Source: Phytoactinopolyspora halophila (lineage in GTDB: Bacteria; Actinomycetota; Actinomycetes; Jiangellales; Jiangellaceae). From it: a stretch of DNA of 64,000 nucleotides. The notes beneath the pieces are model-generated. The model had not been told where the DNA came from, did no database searches, and was given only the letters and a program-made list of their open reading frames with translations. The DNA lies in assembly GCF_003287285.1 (NCBI RefSeq), contig NZ_QMIG01000015.1, positions 62,001 through 126,000 on the forward strand. The letters are read 5' to 3'. A program made the position numbers and the translations under genes. Shown piece by piece: positions 9,866 through 18,839 of this stretch; position 1 is the first letter of the stretch, and each line of letters begins with the position of its first letter.

Positions 9866-10109
9866 ACGTGAGCGCGTCGGCGATCATGTCGAGCGGCAGC
9901 CGGTACCCGTCGTCGAACGATAGTGGCACCACGTCGACCTCTGCGCCGAGTCCTTCCCGGACGGTACGCGCGGGCGGAAAGCACGGCGTGGCGAGCAGAA
10001 GCCCGTCGCGGGGATCGTATGTGGCCTGGGCGACCAGGAACATCGCCTCGGTCGCGACAACCGTCACCAGTGCTTTGATCCCGGTCAGGGATACGTGGCT
10101 GCGCCTGTG
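9866..10109 (-). pseudogene. fragment of a class I/II PLP aminotransferase
   Basis: Minus-strand translation gives LVTVVATEAMFLVAQATYDP and then LLLATPCFPPARTVREGLGA, VDVVPLSFDDGYRLPLDMI and ADALTSQTR. This matches the PLP-site entry segment of fold-type I aminotransferases, where TVxATEA is followed by the substrate-loop region. Neither the N-terminal arm nor the lysine-containing domain is present, and the reading becomes unrelated below about 9866. At roughly 80 codons of an expected 380 it is a remnant. It abuts the 3' end of the MFS gene. Confidence 0.65.
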
Positions 10110-11330
10110 TCACTGGGCGTACTCAGGTGCCCTCGGCGAAGTTGTCGCCCGGATCGCTCGCCCCTCGGCGAAGGTTACTGTCGTGGCGAGCAGTGCCAGA
10201 ACGGCGGCGGGAACGCCGAGCAGGGTGACCGACAGCCAGTCTTGGGCTAGGCCGCCGAATACGCCACCCACCGCGACGCCGACGTAGATCGCGGAGGAGT
10301 TGAGGCCGAAGAGAACCGGAGCTGAGGCGGGCGCAAAGGTGACCAATCGGTGTTGTTGCACGACCGAGGCCATGCCGTCGGTCGCTCCCCAGATGGTGGC
10401 CCAGACGGCAGCAATGACCAGGTGGCTGACCGTGAGTGGGCTGATCGCAAGGAGCACGGTGCCGCCGGCGAATGCGGTGACCGCGACGCCGAGCGCCGGA
10501 CGCTTGTCCACGAGGTAGCCGGCGAAGAAGTTGCCAGCGAAGACCCCGACTCCCCAGGCGAACAGGATCATGGTGAGCGCCTGCGGAAACGATCCGGTCG
10601 TGGCGTCGGCAGTCATCGCGCCGATGTAGGTGTAGACGGTGTAATGGCCGGCCATCACCAGTAGCGTCGCCATCAAGATCGTGAGCACCTTGGGCTGGCG
10701 CAGCGGAGCCAGGCGGGCCGCTAGGCTCGTCGTCGGCAACATCACCTTGGGCAATGACGCTGAGATGCCGACCGCGGCTACGACGCCCAAGGCGGCCACG
10801 GCCCACAGCGTGAGGCGCCAATCGACACTGCCGATCAAGTTGCCTAACGGCATGCCCAGCGCGGTAGACAAGGTCAGCCCACCGATCACCACTGCCATGG
10901 CACGACCGCGCCGTTCGGCAGGTGTGATCGCGACAGCTGCGCTCGAGGCGGTGGCCGTGATGGTGGCCGCCCCAAGCGCGGTGAGAATGCGGGCCAGCAA
11001 AGCCAGCAGGTAGGTCGGGCTGAGCGCCGTCACGATATTACCGACGACGAACACGACCAGCGCCAGTTGCAGGGCCTTGCGGCGATCCAGCGGGCTCAAC
11101 AGCCAACTCAGAACCGGCGCCGCGATGGCAAGTGTCAACGCGAACACTGTCACCAACTGACCAGCTGCCGGAATGCTCACGCCGAGGTCCGTGGCGATGG
11201 CAGGCAGGAGTCCCGCGATCACGAACGCGTCGGTACCGACCGCGAAGGTGGCCAACGCCAGTGGGAACAGCGGTCTGACGAAATCGTTGGACCTCGGCGT
11301 ACGTGGCTCGTCGGTGTCGGCCCGAATCAA
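10110..11330 (-). CDS. MFS transporter, DHA1-type drug exporter (Cmx/CmlA-like)
   Basis: A 406-aa membrane protein with about 12 hydrophobic segments. It carries the DHA1 signature motifs: RRKALQLALVVF in the 2/3 loop, and RGRAMAV with SVDWRLTLW near helices 5 and 6. Such proteins export chloramphenicol-like and other hydrophobic drugs with proton antiport. It overlaps the VOC gene by four bases and is cotranscribed with it. The divergent MarR gene with paired operators implies ligand-relieved repression. It lies between duplicated tRNA-Glu ends, so it may be surviving cargo of the integrated element. Confidence 0.85.
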   Translation of the reverse strand: MIRADTDEPRTPRSNDFVRPLFPLALATFAVGTDAFVIAGLLPAIATDLGVSIPAAGQLVTVFALTLAIAAPVLSWLLSPLDRRKALQLALVVFVVGNIVTALSPTYLLALLARILTALGAATITATASSAAVAITPAERRGRAMAVVIGGLTLSTALGMPLGNLIGSVDWRLTLWAVAALGVVAAVGISASLPKVMLPTTSLAARLAPLRQPKVLTILMATLLVMAGHYTVYTYIGAMTADATTGSFPQALTMILFAWGVGVFAGNFFAGYLVDKRPALGVAVTAFAGGTVLLAISPLTVSHLVIAAVWATIWGATDGMASVVQQHRLVTFAPASAPVLFGLNSSAIYVGVAVGGVFGGLAQDWLSVTLLGVPAAVLALLATTVTFAEGRAIRATTSPRAPEYAQ

Positions 11331-11671
11331 GCGTTGTCTCCTGTCTCTTGGGACAGGCTGAACTCCACGCCCTGATCGTCGGTGCAGTGGGCGTATGCGC
11401 CGGACGGAATGGTGACTGGATCTTCCGCCGTACCGCCGAGTTCGCGCACCCGAGCAACTGCAGCCTCGATGTCGTCGACAGCGAAGAAGATCCGCGGGTG
11501 TCGTGACGAATCGTCGTGCGGTGACCCGCCCATCGGCTCGGGCCCCTGGATCATCGAGTACCCCGGAAAGTTGCCCTCGTAGAACGTCCAGCCGAACAGC
11601 GAGTTCCAGAACCGCTGCGTCGCTGCGATATCGCTACTCGGCAGTTCGAAGTACGTGACCTGTCCACTCAT
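11327..11671 (-). CDS. VOC-superfamily (glyoxalase/bleomycin-resistance-like) protein
   Basis: A 114-aa single-domain VOC protein containing TYFELPSSDIAATQRFWNSL and FFAVDDIEAAVARVRELGG, with a C-terminal ending DQGVEFSLSQE. It resembles the CFP30B/Rv0887-type family of small dioxygenase-like or binding proteins. The precise activity is not known from sequence. The ATG follows AAGGAG by seven bases. It is first in the operon with the MFS exporter, and its promoter overlaps the MarR operators. Confidence 0.8.
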   Translation of the reverse strand: MSGQVTYFELPSSDIAATQRFWNSLFGWTFYEGNFPGYSMIQGPEPMGGSPHDDSSRHPRIFFAVDDIEAAVARVRELGGTAEDPVTIPSGAYAHCTDDQGVEFSLSQETGDNA

Positions 11672-11686
11672 AACCTAGCTCCTTTA

Positions 11687-11727
11687 TGTCAACGTGCTGA
11701 CATTCAGTATATGTCAGAATGCTGACA
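11687..11727. promoter_or_regulatory. two MarR-type operators in the divergent promoter
   Basis: Two 16-bp inverted repeats, TGTCAacgtgcTGACA (11687-11702) and TGTCAgaatgcTGACA (11712-11727), have centres 25 bp apart. They fill the space between the VOC-MFS operon and marR, and the second overlaps the marR start codon. This arrangement is typical for autorepression and repression of the divergent exporter. Confidence 0.75.
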
Positions 11728-12173
11728 TGGAGCAAGCAGAGACCGTCGGCGACCTTGAACTGTCCCTGGGCTACGTCGTCAAGCAGGTACACGCCGCACT
11801 GCGCACCGCGATGGACGAGGTCCTGCGGCCACTGGAGCTGACCGTCCCCCGATACGCCTGCCTCGAACTACTCGGTCAGCACCCCGGACTGTCCAACTCC
11901 GAACTCGCCCGCCACGCCTTCGTCACCCGCCAGTCGATGAACCTCCTCCTACGCCGGCTACAAGAGCGCGGCCTACCGGCGCGGCCCGATCAAGCACCCC
12001 GCGGGCGGGCACTACCGACCGAGCTCACTGAGGACGGGCAGGCAACACTGCGTAAAGCCAGCATCGCGGTCCGCGCCGTCGAAAAGCAGCTGTTCTCGCC
12101 CTTGTCCGAGGAGCAGCAGCACAGGCTTCGTGAGGATCTTGCCGCCCGCGTGGACTCTTCCATCGCCATCTAG
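11727..12173 (+). CDS. MarR-family transcriptional repressor
   Basis: A 148-aa winged-helix protein. The recognition-helix region reads LSNSELARHAFVTRQSMNLL and the wing PRGRALPTELTEDG; helical dimerisation segments lie at both ends. It probably represses itself and the divergent VOC-MFS operon through the two dyads in the shared promoter, releasing on binding a small hydrophobic compound. The ATG used coincides with the right edge of the second operator; an upstream in-frame ATG at 11694 would lie inside the operators and is less likely. Confidence 0.87.
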   Translation: MEQAETVGDLELSLGYVVKQVHAALRTAMDEVLRPLELTVPRYACLELLGQHPGLSNSELARHAFVTRQSMNLLLRRLQERGLPARPDQAPRGRALPTELTEDGQATLRKASIAVRAVEKQLFSPLSEEQQHRLREDLAARVDSSIAI

Positions 12174-12249
12174 CCGTACTCGGCCGGGACGTTGACGCCG
12201 TCGTGGTGACCTGTTAAGAGCGGCTTCACGACGCGATACGCCTGCCTTT

Positions 12250-12540
12250 CACCGGTTCGCCGGTACCGCCAGCCGTGCCGAAGTCACCCGCGCCGCGTCC
12301 GCCAGATCACTGCTGAAGCGGGCGGCGACACTACGCCCATCGCTGGCCACGCCGCGACCTGCTGATATCGGCTACCTGCTCGGCACGGCCCTCGCCAACA
12401 TCGCGGCCCGGTGGCCGCACGCATGCCCGCCGCCCGCTCCACCGGCGCCCGGATGGACCCACCCCTGCTGCTTGCCCTGGATGAGATCGGCAACCTCGCA
12501 CCGCTACCGTCCTTGCCGACTCTGATGATGGGCTTCAACA
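12250..12540 (+). pseudogene. remnant of a TraG/VirD4-like conjugal coupling protein
   Basis: Two fragments of an actinomycete conjugation coupling ATPase are fused by a deletion. The first (about 12250-12400) reads AEVTRAASARSLLKRAATLR, then PSLATPRPADIGYLLGTA, the region just before the P-loop. The second (about 12410-12530) reads MDPPLLLALDEIGNLAPLPS and LPTLM, the Walker B region. The P-loop and several hundred residues are missing. At about 12540 the reading passes straight into an integrase segment. Confidence 0.7.
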
Positions 12541-13184
12541 CCAGGCGCCGCCACGACCCGGACCGTCCTGATTGGGTCGAAGAGTCACTTCGTTGGGCCA
12601 GCCGGAACATCCGCCCCGTCACGGCACTCACCGATCCAACCGTGCTCAGAGGCGTCCTCGATGGTCTCGCCGTCCGGCTCGATGGCACACCGCGAGCGGC
12701 AAGCGTCGTGTCACGATGGCGCAAGATCCTCGCCGTCAACCCCATCCCAGCGTTGAAATGAAGGGCGCCGGTCTGGAAACAGGCGAGGAAAGCCGTGTTC
12801 GGCAAAACAGCCGACCAATCACCCTTGACCGCTCGCCCCTACGACCTACGCCACGCGGGCGTATCAACCTGGCTCAACGCCGACGCCGACCCCTCTCAGA
12901 TCGCGGAGTGGCCGGATCACTCCGTCGACATCCTGCTGAGGATCTACGTCAAATGCATCGACGGCGACGCCGCCCGAAACCGCGCCAAGATCGACCAAGC
13001 CCTTGGCCGGCCCCTCGGCGACCGAAAACTTGGGCGCGTATTCGGCGTGAATGGCCGCCAGCAACCGATTTCAGCCAGTGATGGCCCGACACAACAAGAT
13101 CGCCCCTCACCCGCGTTTCCGCAGGTGAAGGGCGATCTACCAGTGGTAGCCCCGACGGGATTCGAACCCGCGCTACCGCCTTGA
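12541..13184 (+). pseudogene. remnant of an AICE-type tyrosine integrase
   Basis: The first part (12541-12760) matches the N-terminal/core-binding region of pSAM2-like integrases (RRRHDPDRPDWVEESLRWAS, LTDPTVLRGVLDGLAVRLDG). After a deletion and frame change near 12765 the catalytic C-terminus follows: LTARPYDLRHAGVSTWLN (Arg of the RHxxR region), AEWPDHS (GHS box with Gly to Asp) and ILLRIYVKC with the nucleophilic Tyr. The frame runs into the tRNA-Glu gene before stopping. The integrase end next to the tRNA is the standard layout for such elements. It is not functional as it stands. Confidence 0.8.
13097..13138. terminator. hairpin between integrase remnant and tRNA-Glu
   Basis: A 15-bp inverted repeat with one mismatch (13097-13111 with 13124-13138) around a 12-base loop. 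The same structure, with compensating base changes, occurs at 9422-9455 in the duplicated att segment. It could end the integrase transcript on the plus strand or the tRNA transcript on the minus strand. Confidence 0.6.
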
Positions 13185-13219
13185 GAGGGCGGCGTGCTAG
13201 GCCACTACACAACGGGGCC
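13147..13219 (-). tRNA. tRNA-Glu (CTC anticodon)
   Basis: A 73-base cloverleaf with acceptor GGCCCCG pairing to CGGGGCT. The anticodon stem CCGCC/GGCGG carries CTC and the T-loop is GGGTTCGAATCCC. The CCA end is encoded (13144-13146). The 3' half is duplicated at 9468-9499, marking it as an integration target. It lies downstream of tRNA-Gln on the same strand. Confidence 0.95.
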
Positions 13220-13317
13220 GTATGTGCTTTCGACACTTGACGTCGCAGTCCGGAACTCTACCCGAGGACGAGTGAGACTCCAAATCATCTGACTCGGCGT
13301 CATGCTTGGCCGAAGCG

Positions 13318-13389
13318 CTGGGGTACCAGGATTCGAACCTAGACTAACTGAACCAGAATCAGTCGTGCTGCCGATTACACCATACCCCA
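13318..13389 (-). tRNA. tRNA-Gln (CTG anticodon)
   Basis: A 72-base cloverleaf starting TGGGGTATGGTG, with acceptor TGGGGTA/TACCCCA and discriminator G. The anticodon stem ACTGA/TCAGT carries CTG and the T-arm contains GGTTCGAATCC. CCA is not encoded. It precedes tRNA-Glu by about 100 bases on the same strand; gltX lies upstream. Confidence 0.95.
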
Positions 13390-13501
13390 CCGATGCAGGC
13401 CGGATTCCGCGCCCGATCGCCTGGATAGGATAGCTGGCGATCGCCAGCGACTCCAAACTCGCACGACGTGTGGCGCGTCACCGCGGCGACACGCCTCGCG
13501 G

Positions 13502-15040
13502 TCAGCCAACTTCGGCACGCACGAGGGCGGAGTCGATACGCGAGAGGGTGCGTTCCCGGCCAAGCAGCACGAGGGACTCGAACAGCGGCGGCGAGACCCG
13601 ACGGCCCGTCACGGCGACGCGCACGGGCCCGAAGGCCAGCCGGGGTTTGAGGCCCAGCTCGTCGACGAGTGCCGTTCGCAGCGCTTCCTCGATGGCGTCG
13701 AGCGTCCACGTCTCCAGCGTTCCCAGTGCGGAACGCGCTGCTTCGAGAACCTGCTTGGATTCGCCGTTCAGGACCTTCGCCGCGTCCGTCTCGTCGATCT
13801 GGAAAGCGTCTTCGCTCACGAAGAGGAAGCCGAGCATGCCGACGCACTCGTCGAGCACGGTCATCCGCTCCTGCACGAGTGGCGCCGCCGCGCGCAGGAT
13901 CTCCATCGACTCCGGCTCCGGCGGGTGATCCAGGAGACCGGCCTCCTGCAGGTGCGGCACCATGCGCTCGGCCAGCTCGTCGACGTTGAGCTGGCGCATC
14001 CAGGCCCCATTGATCGCCTCGGCCTTCTTGATGTCGAACCGGGCCGCGCTCGGGTTGACCTGGGTGACGTCGAACGCTTCGGCCATTTCCTCCATGGAGA
14101 AAACTTCGCGGTCGTCGCCGATGGACCAGCCGAGCAGCGCCAGGTAGTTCAGCAGCCCCTCACGCAGGAACCCGCGGTCCAGGTATAGCTGCAACGACGA
14201 TTCCGGCTCGCGCTTGGACAGCTTCTTGCCGCCTTCTCCGGTGACGAGCGGGAGGTGCGCGAACCGCGGCATGGGCCCCGAGGCGATCCCGAGTTCGCGT
14301 ACGGCCTCGTGCACGATCAGCTGCCGGGGGGTCGACGAGAGCAGATCTTCGCCCCGCAGGACGTGGGTGATCCGCATGAGCGCGTCGTCGACGGGGTTCA
14401 CCAGCGTGTACAAGGGATGGCCGTTGGCCCGGACGAGGACGAAGTCGAAGAGGTTGTCGGGGTCGACACTGATCTCGCCACGGATCAGGTCGGTGAACGT
14501 CACCGTGTCGTCGGGGGTGCGCATCCGCAGTACGGATTCGCGTCCTTCGGCCTCGTACGCGGCGATCTGATCGGCACTCAGGTCGCGGCACGTCCCGTCG
14601 TAGCCGCTCGGCTTGCCCGCGGCCCGCGCGGCCGCCCGGCGCTCTTCGAGCTCCTCCGGGGTGCAGTAGCACCGGTACGCGTATCCGGCGTCGAGCAGCC
14701 GGTTTGCCACGTCGGCGTAGATGTCGAAACGCTCGGACTGCCGGTACGGTCCGTACTCTCCCCCGGCCTCCGGGCCTTCGTCCCAGTCGAGCCCGAGCCA
14801 GCGCAGCGTGGCGAGCAGCGCTTCGTACGACTCTTCGGTGTCTCTGGTCGCGTCGGTGTCTTCGATCCGGAAGACGAAGGTGCCTCCGAAATGCCGCGCG
14901 AACGCCCAGTTGTACAGTGCCGCACGGACCAGCCCGACGTGCGGGTTACCCGTCGGTGACGGGCAGAACCGCACGCGCACGTCCTTCGGAGCGACCTCGC
15001 CGAGCACGAACGTGTTCGACGAACTGGCGCTGTCAGTCAC
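13502..15040 (-). CDS. gltX: glutamyl-tRNA synthetase
   Basis: A 512-aa class I aminoacyl-tRNA synthetase that charges glutamate onto tRNA-Glu (and, in bacteria lacking GlnRS, onto tRNA-Gln). The HIGH-type motif is [13 protein letters not shown] and the KMSKS-type motif is [17 protein letters not shown] and the C-terminal anticodon-binding helices are present. The GTG at 15040 follows GAGGGTGG and is preferred; an in-frame GTG three codons upstream is possible. The tRNA-Gln and tRNA-Glu genes lie just downstream on the same strand, a fitting neighbourhood. Confidence 0.96.
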   Translation of the reverse strand: MTDSASSSNTFVLGEVAPKDVRVRFCPSPTGNPHVGLVRAALYNWAFARHFGGTFVFRIEDTDATRDTEESYEALLATLRWLGLDWDEGPEAGGEYGPYRQSERFDIYADVANRLLDAGYAYRCYCTPEELEERRAAARAAGKPSGYDGTCRDLSADQIAAYEAEGRESVLRMRTPDDTVTFTDLIRGEISVDPDNLFDFVLVRANGHPLYTLVNPVDDALMRITHVLRGEDLLSSTPRQLIVHEAVRELGIASGPMPRFAHLPLVTGEGGKKLSKREPESSLQLYLDRGFLREGLLNYLALLGWSIGDDREVFSMEEMAEAFDVTQVNPSAARFDIKKAEAINGAWMRQLNVDELAERMVPHLQEAGLLDHPPEPESMEILRAAAPLVQERMTVLDECVGMLGFLFVSEDAFQIDETDAAKVLNGESKQVLEAARSALGTLETWTLDAIEEALRTALVDELGLKPRLAFGPVRVAVTGRRVSPPLFESLVLLGRERTLSRIDSALVRAEVG

Positions 15041-15114
15041 TGCAACCACCCTCGAATTTGCGGATCTGTATGTCCGGACACGACAACGGACTGCTGCCTA
15101 GGGAAGGGTATCGC

Positions 15115-15897
15115 TCACTCGCCGGTGACCACTTGGTTGGCGAGGACTCCGATGCCCTGGACGGAGACGACGACGTGGTCGCCCGCTTCGATGGGGCCGA
15201 CGCCCGCCGGCGTTCCCGTGAGGATCACGTCGCCGGGCAGCAGCGTGAACGCGGAGCTGATGTAGGACACGAGTGTCGGCACGTCGAACACCATCTGCGC
15301 CGTCCGTCCCGATTGCCGCTCGTCGCCGTTCACGGTGCAGCGCACGGCCAAGTCGGAGGTGTCGAGCTCGGTCTCGACCCACGGGCCGATCGGGCACGAC
15401 GAGTCGAATCCCTTTGCCCGGGCCCACTGGTGATCGCGACGCTGCAGGTCACGGGCGGTGACGTCGTTCGCGCAGGTGTATCCGAGGACGACGTCAGGCA
15501 CCCGCTCGGGCGGCACGTCCTTGGCGATCCGGCCGATGATCACGGCGAGTTCCGCCTCGTGGTGCACTTCCTCCGATTGCGGGGGCAGGATGATGGGATC
15601 GTCCGGGCCGATGACTGCCGTGTTGGGCACGAGGAACAGCAGCGGTTCCTCCGGGACGTCGTGCCCCAGCTCGGAGGCATGCTCGACGTAGTTGCGGCCG
15701 ACGCCCACCACCTTGCTGCGTGGCAGAACGGGCGCCAGCAGGCGCACCTCGTCCAGAGCGATCTTCTCACCGGTGAGCTGGATGGGCTTGTAGAGCGGAT
15801 CCCCTTCGAGCACCGCCAGCACGGTCTGGCCGTCCTGGTCCTCACCGACGGCAGCGAAACGGGGATCGTCACCCGTTGTGAACCTCGCGATACGCAC
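15115..15897 (-). CDS. fumarylacetoacetate hydrolase family protein
   Basis: A 260-aa FAH-fold protein. Metal-site residues are visible in SEEVHHEAELAVIIG (E...E.E), and KVVGVGRNYVEHASELG and ILTGTPAGVGP are family motifs. Members hydrolyse or decarboxylate C-C bonds in small diketo acids, for example 2-hydroxyhepta-2,4-diene-1,7-dioate isomerase, acylpyruvase or oxaloacetate decarboxylase. It lies 74 bases upstream of gltX on the same strand, a pairing I recall as common in actinobacteria. The specific substrate is not evident. The start is GTG. Confidence 0.85.
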   Translation of the reverse strand: MRIARFTTGDDPRFAAVGEDQDGQTVLAVLEGDPLYKPIQLTGEKIALDEVRLLAPVLPRSKVVGVGRNYVEHASELGHDVPEEPLLFLVPNTAVIGPDDPIILPPQSEEVHHEAELAVIIGRIAKDVPPERVPDVVLGYTCANDVTARDLQRRDHQWARAKGFDSSCPIGPWVETELDTSDLAVRCTVNGDERQSGRTAQMVFDVPTLVSYISSAFTLLPGDVILTGTPAGVGPIEAGDHVVVSVQGIGVLANQVVTGE

Positions 15898-15974
15898 GCA
15901 CCGGAGGTTATCTTGCCTACGTTGGTGCTGCCGAATCGACTCGGCGATCGCCGAGTCGATTCGTCGCCGCCCAT

Positions 15975-16022
15975 GTCATCGGTCGCGCCTGCGTCATCGG
16001 TCGCGCCTGCGTCATCGGTCGC
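15975..16022. repeat. short tandem repeat, 18-bp unit, 2.6 copies
   Basis: The unit GTCATCGGTCGCGCCTGC is repeated exactly twice with a partial third copy, in the gap between the divergent FAH gene and the gene at 16090. No function is evident. Confidence 0.7.
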
Positions 16023-16089
16023 CGCACGTGTCATCCGTCGGCGTCGGTCATATCCGCATGGTCGCCCTCATACGCTGGAAGACGTGCGG

Positions 16090-16974
16090 ATGAACCAGGA
16101 CGTGTGGCGCGCCCGCAGCGCGGCACACGAGCATCGCGTCGACGAGCTCGTCGGGGATCACCTGGCGCGTCGCGACGCTGGCGAGAAGCACCCGGTCTTC
16201 GACTTCTTGTTCACGTACTACTCTTACCGGCCCGCTCACCTGCGGCGCTGGCACCCCGGCCCCGGCATCGTCCTGAGTGGCGAGCCGCCGCACGCGGGCT
16301 GGCGCGGTTACCGGCGAACCGGCGACGGCGTGGAGCTCGATCCGGTTTTCGTCGAACGCCGCTGGCCCACCGTCACCTGGGTCCGTGACCTCCTCGCCGC
16401 GACGGCCTCGCGCCCGGCATTCACAGGGTGCTTCGGGCTGCACGAGTGGGCGATGGTCTATCGCACCCGCCCGGGAGAGGTGCGCCACGAGGACTGGCCG
16501 TTGCGGCTGGGACATGAGGGCACGGACGCCGTGGTGGAATCGCATCAGGTCCGGTGTTCCCACGTGGACGCGTTCCGGTTCTTCACCGAGGACGCGCGCC
16601 CGCGCAATGCCCTGCAGCCGACGCGGGACCAGCAGGCCACGCTGGAACAGCCGGGCTGCCTGCACGCGAATATGGATCTGTACAAGTGGGCGTACAAGCT
16701 GGCCCCGCTGGTGTCGAGTGAGCTGATCACGGACGCGTTCGAACTGGCCCGCGACATTCGCGAGCTGGACATGCGGGCATCCCCGTATGACCTCAGCGAT
16801 CTGGGCTATGAGCCCGTGCGCATCGAGACTCGCGAGGGCAAGGCCGAGTACGTGGCGGCCCAGCGGGAATTCGCGGCGCGCGCGTCCGGCCTGCGCAATC
16901 GGCTGATCGACGTGATCGATCAGATCGGCGAACTCGCCGCCCCGCCAGTATCAACGTCCGGCTCGCCGTCGTAA
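16090..16974 (+). CDS. '3-methyladenine DNA glycosylase'-annotated actinobacterial protein
   Basis: A 294-aa soluble protein with conserved-looking blocks HPVFDFLFTYYSYRPAHLRR, GCFGLHEWAMVYR and RWSHVDAFRFF-like CSHVDAFRFFT. Close homologues are usually labelled 3-methyladenine DNA glycosylase, but I see no helix-hairpin-helix or other classical glycosylase motif, so the label is inherited rather than shown. ATG 16090 is chosen because GGAAG sits eight bases upstream; much longer open readings upstream run antisense through gltX and are not supported. The 3' end overlaps the convergent membrane-protein gene by 24 bases. Confidence 0.7.
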   Translation: MNQDVWRARSAAHEHRVDELVGDHLARRDAGEKHPVFDFLFTYYSYRPAHLRRWHPGPGIVLSGEPPHAGWRGYRRTGDGVELDPVFVERRWPTVTWVRDLLAATASRPAFTGCFGLHEWAMVYRTRPGEVRHEDWPLRLGHEGTDAVVESHQVRCSHVDAFRFFTEDARPRNALQPTRDQQATLEQPGCLHANMDLYKWAYKLAPLVSSELITDAFELARDIRELDMRASPYDLSDLGYEPVRIETREGKAEYVAAQREFAARASGLRNRLIDVIDQIGELAAPPVSTSGSPS

Positions 16975-17436
16975 CGCCGCGGCGAGACTGCCGTCGAGCC
17001 GCGCGGCCACCGCGAGACCGGTGACCCCCACAACGAGAACACTCAGCAGGGAGCCGATGATCGCGCCGGCCGTCGACATGGTGTCGCCTACCAGCCAGCC
17101 CGCGACGATGACCCAGCCGGCCGAAACCCATACCATCGCGTCGGCACCAACGTCCTGAGCGGCTTGCGCCGCATCGCTCGTCCGGGTGACAACGGCATAG
17201 CAGATCGCCAGGACGACCACGGCACCGACCGTGATTCCGATCATGACACCGGAGCGGCCCGCCACGACGTGGCCGAGCACGCCCGGACCGGCAAGCGCGA
17301 CAAGAACCGCGATTATCTTCGCCATCCAGGCCAGTACGATCAGGCCTAGTGCTAGCGGCACCGCTCGGGCCCAGAGGCCGACACGGCCCCCAGCAGGTTC
17401 GTTCTCGCGGTGAGGCTCGCCGGGACCGCTGAGCAT
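16951..17436 (-). CDS. small hypothetical integral membrane protein
   Basis: 161 aa with about four hydrophobic helices (around residues 24-52, 62-85, 98-115 and 120-145), a basic C-terminus (RRRAGR) and no recognised catalytic motif. It overlaps the preceding convergent gene at the 3' ends. Codon use fits a real gene. Function unknown. Confidence 0.65.
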   Translation of the reverse strand: MLSGPGEPHRENEPAGGRVGLWARAVPLALGLIVLAWMAKIIAVLVALAGPGVLGHVVAGRSGVMIGITVGAVVVLAICYAVVTRTSDAAQAAQDVGADAMVWVSAGWVIVAGWLVGDTMSTAGAIIGSLLSVLVVGVTGLAVAARLDGSLAAALRRRAGR

Positions 17437-17514
17437 GGCCAGATGCTACAACGTGTCGTCCGCACACAGCAGCCGCCCGTTCCCCTGCGCTGGTTGACCC
17501 CCGTGCAGGTGGCG

Positions 17515-18573
17515 TTACGGCACGCGGTGCAGCCACTCCTCGGTGCCGAACTTTGTCTCCACGCGTTCTCGTGCCAACTCCAGCGTGCGCGCGTCGAGCT
17601 GCTCGTCGGTCAGGCCGTGCCGGCTCCGGAAACTTCCCACCAGCCGGTCGATCACGTCAGCGCGGGCGAGTCCGGTCTGGCGGCGCACCGGGTCCACCCG
17701 CTTGTTGGCGCTCTTCGTGCCCTTGTCCGACACTTTCTCCCGGCCGATCCGCAAGACGTCGAGCATCTTGTCGGCGTCGATGTCGTAGGCCATGGTCACG
17801 TGGTGCAAGACGACGCCGCCGGCCAGCCGTTTCTGCGCCGCTCCGGCGATCTTCCCCGCCGGGGATGTGATGTCGTTGATCGGCTGGTATGTCGCCTCCA
17901 CCCCGAGCTCGTTCAACGCACCCACGACCCAGTCGTCGAGAAAGGCATAGGAGTCCACGAACGAGAGCCCGGACACCAGGGACTCCGGCACGTACAGCGA
18001 GTAGGTGATCGTGTTGCCGGGCTCGACGAACATCGCCCCGCCGCCGCTGATCCGGCGCACCACGGACACGTCGTGCCGCGCCGCCGCATCCAGGTCGACC
18101 TCGTTGCGCACCGACTGGAAGCTGCCGATGATCACCGCATTCGACGCCCACTCCCACACGCGCAGCGTCGGCGGCCGCTCCCCTGCCCCGACCTGCTGCG
18201 CCAGCACCTCGTCCAGCGCCATCTGCACCGCTGGCTCGTACGGTTCGCCACGCAGGAACCGCCAGTCATGATCGGTCCACGTCGTCGCCCCCGTCACGGC
18301 CCGGCGCACGGCCGTGGCCACGGCGTCGGCCGAGAACCCGAGCGGTACCGCGCCGTCGAGCGCTCCCGCTACCCGCGCGGACAGCTCCGCCGTGGACGCA
18401 CCCACCGGCGCACCGGCCAGGGCCGCGTCCATCCGCTCCAGCGCGTCGTCGGGCTCCAGGAAGAAGTCCCCGCTGATCGTCGCCTTCTCGATCACGCCGT
18501 CACCGACGACGAGATCGGCGACGACGAGTTTCCCGCCCGGCACCTTGTACTCACCAGTCACGTTCGAGTTCAC
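17515..18573 (-). CDS. lipoate-protein ligase A family protein with N-terminal accessory domain
   Basis: A 352-aa protein. Residues 1-100 (GEYKVPGGKLVVADLVVGDG, ISGDFFLEPDDAL) match the small lipoate-ligase accessory domain usually found at the C-terminus or as a separate LplB subunit. Residues 105-352 form the ligase core with RRISGGGAMFVEPGNTITYS and the lysine-containing DITSPAGKIAGAAQKR. Such enzymes attach free lipoate (or octanoate) to lipoyl domains using ATP. The order accessory-then-core is the reverse of E. coli LplA. GTG 18573 is used; a second in-frame GTG at 18561 is possible. Confidence 0.82.
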   Translation of the reverse strand: MNSNVTGEYKVPGGKLVVADLVVGDGVIEKATISGDFFLEPDDALERMDAALAGAPVGASTAELSARVAGALDGAVPLGFSADAVATAVRRAVTGATTWTDHDWRFLRGEPYEPAVQMALDEVLAQQVGAGERPPTLRVWEWASNAVIIGSFQSVRNEVDLDAAARHDVSVVRRISGGGAMFVEPGNTITYSLYVPESLVSGLSFVDSYAFLDDWVVGALNELGVEATYQPINDITSPAGKIAGAAQKRLAGGVVLHHVTMAYDIDADKMLDVLRIGREKVSDKGTKSANKRVDPVRRQTGLARADVIDRLVGSFRSRHGLTDEQLDARTLELARERVETKFGTEEWLHRVP

Positions 18574-18649
18574 ATCCGGTTCAACCCCACGCGCCAGGCT
18601 CGTGTTCCCACAGCCGCGCCCACCCGCTGCGTCGCGCCACCCGGGGCCG

Positions 18650-18728
18650 TCACCGGGCGGCCGGCGGGATGTTGTGGTTGTGCCGGAACATGTTGGTGGG
18701 ATCGTAGACCGCCTTCAGCCCGGCCAGA
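18650..18728 (-). pseudogene. C-terminal stub of a berberine-bridge-type FAD oxidoreductase
   Basis: About 25 codons read LAGLKAVYDPTNMFRHNHNI then PPAAR and a stop. YDPxNxFRxNHNIPP is the hallmark ending of BBE-domain FAD-linked oxidases (normally about 450 aa). No FAD-binding domain is found upstream on this strand, so this is a remnant. The rest of 18574-19016 holds the long hairpin described next and nothing else I can support. Confidence 0.65.
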
Positions 18729-18839
18729 CTTCACCGCCACCGGATCGGACGACGCCATCGACTTCCTGCGCACCATCGGGCACCGCTTCCTCGCCGCGAG
18801 CGAATTCGCCCCCGACGGAGGCGACGAAGGAGCTGTCCC

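Noticed and set aside
14704-16080. Extended N-terminus for the gene at 16090
   Set aside because: The open frame reads back through gltX and the FAH gene on the opposite strand. A Shine-Dalgarno eight bases before ATG 16090 and the homology limits support the shorter protein.
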